From Prochilodus magdalenae (taxonomy: Eukaryota; Chordata; Actinopteri; Characiformes; Prochilodontidae), in contig JAMWET010001220.1 in assembly GCA_024036415.1 (NCBI GenBank), positions 744,001 through 808,000 on the forward strand: DNA of 64,000 nucleotides. The letters are read 5' to 3'. The notes under the pieces are model-generated. The model was given only the letters and a program-made list of their open reading frames with translations, ran no database searches and had not been told where the DNA came from. Position 1 is the first letter of the stretch. Each line of letters opens with the position of its first letter. Both the position numbers and the translations under genes were made by a program. This document shows, piece by piece, positions 53,801 to 64,000 of the stretch.

Positions 53801-56800
53801 TTACTGGGTAACTGAGTGCGGACCATGCTTGATGCGCTAAATTATGTGAGGGGCTGATCATAATTAAACAACTACTCTGATTAATCAAAAATGATTTATA
53901 TCATGTAAAAATGTATTGATGATTAGACCAAGACGAATGCTCCAAAATGACTTGCAGAATTAACTTCCATTGCAAAGTAAAGTTAAAGCAAAGTTTAGCT
54001 AGTTAAGATGCTGACAATACAGCAATGTCCTAGTAGGTTGATGTAGATCACTCTTAAACATGGTCTTAGGGCGCACCTGTGCCGGGTACTGTTTGATACT
54101 CATTGGAAAATGAACAATGCTCCAGCAGAAAGTTCAAAGCCAGAAGGTGATGGCAAAACCAACAGATGGTGAACCAGAGATGACTTGTCATGTGGGGAAG
54201 CACTTATTAGCAGACATGTGCCTTAAACTGAGCTTCCTCAGTGGCAAAGATCATCAGTTATTGACAGAATTAGTCACCAGCTGAAGCTTTCTAATGAGTT
54301 CCATTGTAAAATACAACTGCCATTTTAATCTTCATCGTTTCATGACTTATTGTACTTCTGTACCCTTTCGAAGGTCCAATGACATCAACCAAGTATGACT
54401 TTGACATTCAGTGTGCTTTCAGGCTGTAAGGACACAGCAGTTAACAAAGCCCAATGAATCATTCATGGATGCTCTTTGGCTTGAACATTTTGTTAACTGT
54501 AATCACAGTCTTCATCATAATCAGTCTGTGGCGAGGGTTCTGATCAGAAGACTAGTCTAAAAACATGCACATTTCTGTCCAGCCATTTGACGTGAACTGT
54601 GTGTAAGGTTAATCATACTGTTAGTCATATTGCATCTGCAATACATGTACTTGTCATTTTATTAAAAAGCATACATAGCAACACTACTATCATGTAGCAG
54701 ATACAGTACAAAGCACTGTAGAACTATAACGCTAAAAAACAACAAGTACACTCCAAAACACGATGCTACAAAGCCTACCAAGGGATGGTCAAGACTACCA
54801 CATGCTTCCTCTGAGACACAGGAAGCTCCACTATGCAATTCCAAACTACTACTTCTAGTGCATATGGCACTGGGCATCTTAATGGCTTAGGTGTTTCTGA
54901 TAAAGTGGACAGAGAATTTTTTGGTGCAATAAACACACAATAGTTACTAAACTGACATACAAAAAATTCTCTTACTTCATCAGGCTGCATTTTACTACCT
55001 GTCAGTAGTCCAGCACCGGGATTGGACAGTAATTGAGTGCTGTAGTGCTATATGCTTGAACCGTGCTCTAGAGAGTGCTACCTCCGGGTTATGCGAGAGT
55101 GCTCACTTTACTCGAGAGCTGCTGCCTCATATTTATATGCAGACCGGTACTACAGTCACTTCAACAGTGAATTTCCAGCATTTAACTCTTTGAAGATGGT
55201 TATGATAATCTGCTCAAATGTAATTAAGTATGTATTTAAATGCATTGCTACACAATGGAATACACCTACTGCTGATTTATAGTATCGTCAAAGTCCTTTC
55301 TCTTCATTTTCTCCTCTGTTTATGTCCCTTAATTGACACAGACATTTGACCCAACCACTAGATTCGAACCTGTGAAAATAATCCTTCCATTTTCTTTTCA
55401 ATATTAAAAAAAATATATTTTTTATTTCTTTTAAAGTAAAGTTGAAAGATTTAGACTTATCATGAATTAGTGTCAAAACATTTCATGTCACTACCAAGAC
55501 TACCTAAAAGGTTTTTATGTACAGCTGTATGTCATGTACTGGTTATTTTTTAATGCCAAAAATGCTAGATTCAACACTGCCAAACAGTCATTTATTTCTG
55601 AAACATTTGGTAAACATTTGGTAGTTTTATGACTACCAAAGTTTTTGGCATTGCTATGACTGTAAAATGAATCAGAAAGTATAGGAGTATAAGTAGAACA
55701 AAGACAGGTACATATATATTAACATTATACAAATATAAAACATTATACACATAAAAATACAATTGTGTAAACAACATTTACCGAGTAACTTTACACTGTA
55801 AGAACAATACAGTGCAATGTGGGCTTATCATTTGGCTATCTAGTTGAGTTTTGGAATTGTAATTGGGAAACTGCACTGAAATCATATGGCAGGCAATCCA
55901 CATGTACAGTGAGCCTAAGAACACAAATGTGTTCTGTGCTGAAAACTGAAAAGGAACAAGTGAAGAATAATTAATAGCAAATTACATGATCCTTTAATTA
56001 TCACAAGGGACTTATGCAACAGAGCTTCAGCAACACATGAAAAGCAGGGCAGCACCTCTTCACAAACCACTGCACTCAGTAACCCCCTACCCGCCCCCCC
56101 ATTGTCATCCACACGCTGCACCGCAAATTAAAATGCCACGTCCTGCCAGCCATGTGCCTCCTAGTAGTTAAGTCGTGTTGTATTCGCTCCCAGGCCTGAG
56201 AGCACTGAATCAATTACTGTGGAAAGATCTAATGAGGGCTCTGTATCTCAAGTTCTGCAGCAAATATGAAATATAAAAAATGCTCCGAGACATAAAGGAG
56301 AAAAAAAACACACCACAAAATCCTAGAAGCAATGTCCTCCTCCAGACTCTCTCTCCCTCCCCCGCATTTTTAATGAGAAAGAATCGGAGCATGAACGATG
56401 GTAAGACGTTAGCAAACAGCAATAATCTCGAAGCGATTATCATAGCAAACAGGAAACAGTTCGCTGTCTGCTCTCTTCACAGCCACGAGGAGTGCCCTCT
56501 GGAACGAGGGGGCACCAGAAAGTTGTTCCTCGTATAAGCATTCAGGGGCCACGTTTCCTCCCGGGCCTGTGTTTCATCCACCTCTGAAGGAAAGGACCAT
56601 CTCTCGCCTCCACACTCCTGCGAGCATTCATTACAGCCTTGCCTGAACTCTCCCACACGTTAGTAACAACAGCAGGCCTCGGAATGTCAGGGGCGAGAGA
56701 CATGCATGGTGTTCACATTACAGGGGTGAATTGGCACAAATCTAGTTTTTGGCCTAAAGGTCTGCACACGAATTACAGTTTATTCGAGTGGTTTATTCAG

Positions 56801-59487
56801 ATGTAGGTACATTGATTCAAACATAAGTTCAACTAATGACAAGCCGTATACAAATTTACAGTAAGAGCACCGCCAGTGTATGTACTCGAGGGAATTCTCA
56901 GTGGGCTAATAACATTTAAGGCTGGTTGCGCTATTGTGTAACTAGATGAAGCCAAAGTTAGCCTCTTACTCACACTTCCCGGCCCACAGATGATGTCGCA
57001 GTTGCATGCAGACACCTGTGTGTACACGACTGTGTAAGTGCTACGGGTGTAAGTCACAAGCTTAATCAGAACGTGATCCTATATCAATTTTTTTTTCCAA
57101 CAATGCAATGATTTTCAGTGCCTCAGAAATTCTGTGGCGATATCTAAGACCAGGGTCTGAAGTAGAAATGAAATTATATTGTAGCATTAGAGTCCAGTGT
57201 AGTTCAGTATTTCAGCTATTTAGCTTTTTGGTGTGGAGACTCCTAGCAGAAAATACAGCAATCAAAGTAGCCTAGACAGCTAGCGGTGGGTGCCGGTTTT
57301 CCTTTGTTTCTGTATGCTGTTTCAGAGTTATCCAGTGAAGAATTTGTCATCTTTGGAGAAACTCCCATGCTACATGTAATTCCACACAATCGAGCCACTG
57401 GCTTAACACCATGGGCCTTTTCAAGTGCGTGAACCTGAGCATCATAATTCACTCTTACATTAATCTGTCTGTCCTTTATTGCTCTATTATTCAATGTTTT
57501 CACACTCATAAAATGTTACCAATGAGAGAGTGTAAAACTTGGCTATCGAGCACAAGCATGCATTTGTCCTAGGGTATGTGGGTGCATACACAGATCAATC
57601 ATGTGGATAATGTTGAAACAGGTGCTAAAATATACATGTGCATCAATGTTTCTGTGTCACACCAATAGCCTCGATCATTTGGCTAATGCATTGATACAGA
57701 TCAATGGATTATATTATTAGTTATATAATTAATATATTATTATAATATTGATAGTAAGTGCTCCATTATTGAACAGAAATAGGAAACAACCATCTGCTTT
57801 AAGAGATTGGCATACCAGATTTAGGATGATGGTGTGAACCTGGCACTGGTTTACACAACATGCAGAGCTTACTACTCGTCGTTTTAAATCCATAAATAAT
57901 CTGAAGATGGATAGCGACAACAAGAACTGAAAAAAAATGTGGCAGCAGGGAAACAAGAATAAAAAGGCTCCTTATAGAGAGATGAGGACACATCCAAGCA
58001 GATGGACAGTGAGACATGCTGACCTTAACTTACTCTGCTAGCAATAATCTGTGGTTGTCCTGATTATTACAGTGATTTTAGTGTAATATATATAATTATA
58101 AATATGAGTATGAAATGAACCCTACATTAATGCATATGTTCAGGGACTGTTCTAAAGTAGCAGATGTAAACATCTCCACAGTATTACAAGTACTATTCTA
58201 ATGACTTGATGTTATCATTCTACTGTCACCTCATTTCTGTCTGTTAAATAATGACTCCAATCTTCAGTGTTTCACGATTCAACCAAACAGCTACAAAAAA
58301 TCTGTTTACCTCTTTGGACCCCATAATTTCCAGCTATGAAGGACATCTGCACATCTAGCTTTCGGAATATAGTTTTAATGGAATACCTTACAGCTAAAGT
58401 CAATAAAGTCAAGCAAAGACGCGTTACTAACTGGGAGAGATTTGATTGTATTCAGAATTTTTAGTTGCAACTTAAACTATGCAATGTCTACTGTCTGTCT
58501 GGCTGTTTATTCTGTATCACTTTTCTTGTATTCTTGATCTGTGTGTATTGTTATCAGTATATTTACCCTTACTTAGCATGTCCCCTGTTGTGAAAGCTAA
58601 AATGCTAAAAAGTTGATCACATAAAGAAAACAGGTCCAGGTTTGCACATGTACTGTTCAAAGGTTATTTCAACCCTGCCTTGTTTGGTATGGACAAATTA
58701 TCAGGTTAGCCCACCTTGGCACCTGTTCCCAGTCACATAAATGAACTGTGGCCTGCCAAAAATGGTGGGTGCTGGTTCTTTTCCAAGGAAGGTCTGGTTC
58801 AGTTTGCTGCAGTGGAATTCAACATCAAAGCATGCTTTCCTTTACTTCTAGCAGCACATCAGACTCACACAGTCTGCATAGCCTCTTTGTTTTTATTTGA
58901 GTCTAGACAGAAGCTCATGTTGTTCTTGTAGCGCAAGCTGCTGCTCATAAAGGCAGACGAGCAGTAAAACAACACCAATAGATGTTGGCTGTGTTTTTGA
59001 TAGGCAGGATCAGGAATCAACATCCTGCAAAAAAAGAAAGCACTTCATATCACTGTAACATACGACTGGGCTGCTGTGCATGTAGACTGTTCTTCTACGC
59101 AACTTGAGTAAATGTCTTGGTTTCAGCTTTTGTGTGAATTTAAAGAACTGCCAGAAACTGCCAAAAAAACTGCCAGTGATTCTAAAACACTAGAATCAGA
59201 AGTGTGTCTGTATTTATGGATTTATCTTAACATCACACCTTCACACCTCACTGCCCACTTCACTTCACTGAGGGGTGCAACTGTCCATAGTCGTGTATGA
59301 ATAAGTCAGTCCAGTATGTCCAGTAGTGTTAAAAACAGCAGCTTTGTGTTGCAGATGATGAGGCCTGAAATGTGAATGTAGTCATAGTGCACCTCCACTG
59401 AGCATATGCATGTGTGTGTGGTGTGTTTGCATGAGTGATTCTGGCCCGAGACTTAATTGGGCTGCGAATTCAATAAGACTGGCAGAG

Positions 59488-59497
59488 CTATTTATAG
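59488..59497. promoter_or_regulatory. Perfect MEF2 site
   Basis: CTATTTATAG matches the MEF2 consensus CTAWWWWTAG exactly and is palindromic. It lies in a GC-balanced, repeat-free stretch (59440-59600) of intron 3. Confidence 0.35.
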
Positions 59498-60084
59498 CAG
59501 CGCAGGCCCGCTCCTCACCTGCTCGAGAAACTCTTCATTTTGCAGCCCACCAGGTAGCCTCACACCACGTCCCATATGGTGCTGCTGTGTGATCTACACT
59601 GCAGAGCAGGAACAGTAGTTAATGTCAGTGCAGACCACCATATATTGAGCAAGCCCAAACATGACCAGAGATAAACAAGCTTCTCCTACTGTCAGGTGAT
59701 TTCAGAATCTCTTTAAAACCTGTTCACTGCAAAGAAAATTATATCTCAGTGAAGACATCTTAAATCTAGACAGTATGTCTGGTATTTCTCATTATGAGGT
59801 TGCTGTAAGAAAACGGTTGATTTGTTTTTTATGGATCAAAAGCCACAGTCAAAACTTCTACTCTTCCCTTTGAATTTAATAGGTTGTTTTTAAATTACTG
59901 TTCCTTTTTACAAACGTCTGAATTGGCTGCCCTGTACTGTGGCTCATTCGAAAAAGCCTTCAGATCAGAAACACTCCTTATAACTTCAACATGACTAGGT
60001 GGAGCTAAACTGCTGTAAGTTTTAAGAACGTATCATGAATCTGACAGACTTTTCCTTAGGACCGTTCTCAAGAACACTGTCCAA

Positions 60085-60330
60085 AGATAAACATGTGTCT
60101 TCGTTTTGTTGATTTACTGTTATGCATGATTTGAACAGCAGCTGCTGTTTACATTGTGTGAAAATTCCATGAGGACAGAAATGGCCCAAAATCTCTTGGA
60201 AAAAAAGTCTGTTTCCATGAATTACATTAAAATTCTATTAGGTTTTTGTTTCTGCCTGTAAAGTTGGCCTTTAGGAGATCCTTGTCTTTCTTCGGACAGC
60301 AATGATATCTAAGAAATATGTTGGTGAATG
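60085..60330. repeat. Dispersed repeat, copy related to 17156-17380
   Basis: Blocks GAACAGCAGCTGCT, TTGTGTGAA, GGACAGAAATG, TATTAGGTTTTTG, GTAAAGTTGGC and CGGACAGC occur in the same order and orientation as in the other copy. Unknown class. Confidence 0.55.
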
Positions 60331-61263
60331 AGGTCCTGGACTTTTTAATCATTGAGCCTCATTTTATACCCAATCATGGTACCACCACATGAAATTTCCA
60401 CACGAGTGCTTTGATTACACCATACTGCCACGTCCACTGCAGGTATCAAGCTCTACTTTAGGCTGTTTAATTGAAATTATAGTGTGCCAATCACTGTTTT
60501 CTGTTTGGAGACGAAATTTGCTTATTGTTTCAACTTCTATGGACTTACAATTGGGTTTGAACAAAAAAGAAAAGAAAGAATGTGTGAACTTAATGTAAAT
60601 GAATGTTTATACTAAAAGTGTAAAGAACCACAGTCATGAATTATATATGCAGTTCATATAAGGCTATCAATAATTCTGACTTATTTTAGAATGAAAATGA
60701 AGTAAAATCTGCCTCTTGAAACAGACTCAGGATCAGAATGCTGATGTCAGCGTATTAGACAGATTTATTATATTAATTATCCAAGTTAAAGAGAAATCTA
60801 GCCTAAATTTAGCATTTCATGTATTATTTGTTGTGCATTACAGTATTCCACAGCACTGCACTGCTTATGTCAGCCTTATCAGTTGATTTGACAAATTTAG
60901 GATCCTTTAAGTCTTTTTGTCCTTCAGTGTTCTTTGACTAAAGTACCCAGCATGCATCACACAGAAATATCATACAACCATTGTGGACCCATGACAAAAA
61001 AACTGAATGTGTCTAGAGGCTGCATAACGCTATACTATTCTCACAGCAGTGTCAAAGAAACCAGATTTAACATATCTTCACTTGCCAAGATATTCTGTGC
61101 AGGTTTTCAAACATGTCAAGGAAAACAAGGACACTACTGAACTCACAGTCACAGGTTTTAAAGCAATTCTGTGTCAAATTTACAATTTGAATTTTTAACT
61201 AAATCCACATTTGTGTGCATTACTAGAATATATATTTTTTTTATAAATTGGACTACATTTGTA

Positions 61264-61450
61264 GGGCAGAATGGTGACAGGGTGAAAAAGCACTTTTGTC
61301 TCACAGCCAGAAGGCCCTGTGTTTGATTCCCCCTGCTCATGGTGCTTCCTGTGAGGAGTGTGCATCTTCTCCTTGAGTCTGTGGGTTTTCTCCGGGTGCT
61401 TCATTTCCTCCCACAGTCCAAAGATATGCAGTCAAGTGAATTGGAGATCA
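61264..61450 (+). repeat. tRNA-derived SINE, degenerate
   Basis: It starts GGGCAGAATGGTGACAGGGT, has a B-box-like GTTTGATTCC at 61321-61330, and then a body with TGTGAGGAGTGTGCATCTTC, GTGGGTTTTCTCCGGGTGCT and TCCTCCCACAGTCCAAAGA. This body is a well-known fish SINE sequence. The A-box is weak and no target duplication is obvious. Confidence 0.75.
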
Positions 61451-64000
61451 TATATACGTAGTGTGTGTATGTGTGTGTGTCATATTCAAATGAATCTAAT
61501 TTCTCTACTTCATGAGGCACCTGAATAAGGCTTAGGTAGTTCAGAATAAATCCTCCAAAAGTGTTTTTCAATGAACATGCACTGTATGCAACAAACAAAC
61601 TCCCCAATGTAGAAAGATAACTAACACAATCAGTATCAGTCATAGGATCACCTTGTATGCTACACTTTATTACACATTATTTTTTATCCCTTCTGCATCT
61701 CCATGTTTTAATTACAGAAATACAGTTGTGTGCCCCCGATCAAATTATGTTTTCTTGATTTTCAAAGTGAAAATGAATAAACACGTCACCTACAGAGAAC
61801 ACGCTTCTGCACATGGTAATACACAAATACTGCTGATTTGCTGAACTTGATGGTACAGTGAAAATAACATAAAGGTAAAATCTCACCTGTGTAAACGTAA
61901 TGGAACATTTGATATATTTGGTTAAATAACAACAATGCAATATTTTTAATTTAATAATAGAAAGACTATTAACCTAAATATTAAATTTAGTTATATATGG
62001 ACAGGTAGCCAAAGAAAAGAAGAGTAAATAGAAGTATCGCTGAAGTCGTCCGCAAGAGACCACTGCCGTTCAATCCAATCGAGAAGCTGTTTGGCAGTAA
62101 ACAAAAGAAGTGATGTAAATATAGGCTAAATTAGAGTTAACATTGGTGATAACAAGTTTCTTATTTACTCTTACACACCACAAACTTTCTATTAACAAAT
62201 TGCCCCGTTTTCTCTAGAGGATGTGTCACCAATAAAACAACAATGCCATTTGTCTGGTGCTCAATCTTTTGCATACAACAGTATAACATGTTATATTACA
62301 TACACATGACAAATACTGAATTGTTTTATTTTCCTGCCAGTGGTGCAGATGCATCATGTTCTAATATTTACACTTTTTGTGTTGCAGATATTCCATTGGG
62401 CAAACGGGTTTAAAGACAGTAGGTGGCTTTAAGCTGATCAGCAATGAGCCACAGTAGCAGGGGTGAATCAGGGCATGCGATAGGGGGTGGATTTGTCATG
62501 CTGGTGATGCCAGCTGAGCTCTGGATCGCTCTCTCTTTCTCTCTGTGGCTGGTGGGCTGCTGGCTGAAATGAGCTTCGGTTAGACGCCAACGTTTACGTT
62601 AGTCCTCCAAACAGCTGGAGGAGGCTGATCACACACGCAAGCTGCTCTCTTGATGCCCCCTCAAAGACATTACATTCCATTACATAAGCCCAGCAGCTGC
62701 ACTGTTCCCTAATGTGGCCGATGACTGAATGTCCACAGCCCGTAGAAAGGCCAGCAACTCGTCCACAGACCAGAGTGATGACTGACAAGGCTTCTTTTAG
62801 ATGGAGTTGGACTGACTATAACAAAGATGCAGAACTGATATAGTCACAGTTGCTGTACATTGAGGCAAATCCCTGAGGACTGTGGTACATTGAGGAGCTA
62901 TTACTGCAGTATTTAATCATATTACCATATCATTGATTCCATACACCTAAGAATGAAATGGTTGAGACAGGCTCTTTTAGATACTTTATACTAGAAATCA
63001 ATCAACTTTACTAAATTCTGGCAAACGATGCGATTTCTTTCACAGACCACAAAGTACTATGCAATGAAAAAGCATTAATTTAGCTTAACAAGTTACTGGG
63101 TGATGACAATAATTATCTGGGGTGAAGAATATAGTGTCCATTACAGTCATGAACAATATGATGTTCTGACGTTGTTTTGAAACATGCTGCATGCTACAGA
63201 CCAGTTTCTGGTTAAGCTAATGTTTAGTAAATAGCACTAAGAGTAATAAAGTAATACACTGCATATCTCACTTAAAAAACAAAAATGTCAAAGTGCATTT
63301 TTCAATCACTGTGTTTATTTCCAATCTATATACTGTCTGACGTTTTTGAAATTATGGAATTATATTATATTTTCATATCTCAGTGGAGCAGATGGAAAAC
63401 GTCTGTAAATTCTCTATTTTAAACTTACAGATCAAATTTGTATTTCTAACTAAAAGGCCTGCTTTTCATTTATGATTTAAATAATGACTGTCATGGGCAA
63501 AGACTGCAAAAACCTCCATACACAACTACACTAAGCATGAAGATCTAGGAGAGGAGGAGGGTCTATTAATAAGACGTGTAAGGATAAGGGGAATGTGAAC
63601 TGTTTAAACACAATAAAACAGATAAATAAATTAATAAAAGAGCGGTTCTAATTCTCATGGCTGGAAAGGTCTTTTCTTTGTAAAATGATTGGTCCATTGT
63701 CTCAGATCTCATAGAAAGCAGCATAAGAGAGAATGGGAAAATGTACCAAAGACCCTTGTTTGTCTTGCAAGATAGTAGCTAGGCTTGCTAATGATCAAGT
63801 GTTTTGGTAAAACATAAAGTGATGAACTAACATGAGCTCCAGCAGTTAAGAACAATGCAAAAGACCACAATACAAGTCACACCGTCTCTGGTTTCCTGTG
63901 AGGAACCGCCAAGGTTTAGACATTTGTCATCTTGAGCTCTAACGCAGCAGGAAGGAGAACGGCTAACGTTCTAGCACTCATCTCTGGAGGAGGAGGAAGA

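Noticed and set aside
61264..61340. Possible tRNA gene
   Set aside because: Only a B-box-like segment is present and no cloverleaf can be formed; it is the head of a SINE.

Overview
This window is vertebrate nuclear DNA, almost certainly from a ray-finned (teleost) fish. It is AT-rich and intron-dominated, carries two Tc1-like transposons, L2/CR1-like LINE debris, a hAT miniature element and tRNA-derived SINEs, and has no bacterial-style operons. Two repeat fragments (near 14.4 kb and 38.3 kb) resemble a family I associate with otophysan fishes (catfishes, characins), but that placement is from memory and weak.

The only cellular gene I can support is a conventional protein kinase C, best called prkca (PKC alpha), on the minus strand and running right to left. 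Seven consecutive coding exons are present: 37902-38013, 36589-36717, 21988-22144, 21471-21605, 15086-15179, 2952-3092 and 2123-2296. All have AG/GT borders and compatible phases. Joined, they give 942 bp, exactly 314 codons with no stop, covering about human residues 97 to 410: the C1B zinc finger, the whole Ca2+-binding C2 domain, the V3 hinge, and the start of the kinase domain (glycine loop, catalytic lysine, helix C). By exon lengths they match mammalian exons 4 to 10. The pseudosubstrate, C1A and exons 1-3 should lie beyond the right edge. The catalytic and activation loops and the C-terminal tail should lie beyond the left edge.

The rest is intron. Introns 4, 6 and 9 are short (1184, 382 and 655 bp). 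Introns 5, 7 and 8 are 14.4, 6.3 and 12.0 kb. At least 26 kb of intron 3 fills the right side. Intronic content: a SINE at 1.6 kb; a hAT MITE with a perfect 8-bp target duplication at 8.15 kb; LINE 3' tails at 5.5, 12.0 and 17.4 kb; degenerate minisatellites at 10.4 and 12.3-13.3 kb; a diverged direct duplication (20.7 and 23.2 kb); a LINE at 23.99-25.66 kb; a Tc1 element at 28.5-30.0 kb; a 33-bp minisatellite at 30.1 kb; (GA)n and (AC)n tracts beside exon 5; a second LINE at 39.3-40.3 kb; a second Tc1 at 44.8-46.2 kb; and a SINE at 61.3 kb. Several non-repetitive segments carry recognisable transcription-factor motifs (RFX X-boxes, CTCF, MEF2, octamer) and are candidate intronic enhancers.

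I found no previously undescribed gene system. The most interesting local biology is the splicing context of exon 5 (a CU microsatellite serving as polypyrimidine tract, a UG microsatellite upstream, a weak donor) and the RFX-like X-box motifs spread through the introns.
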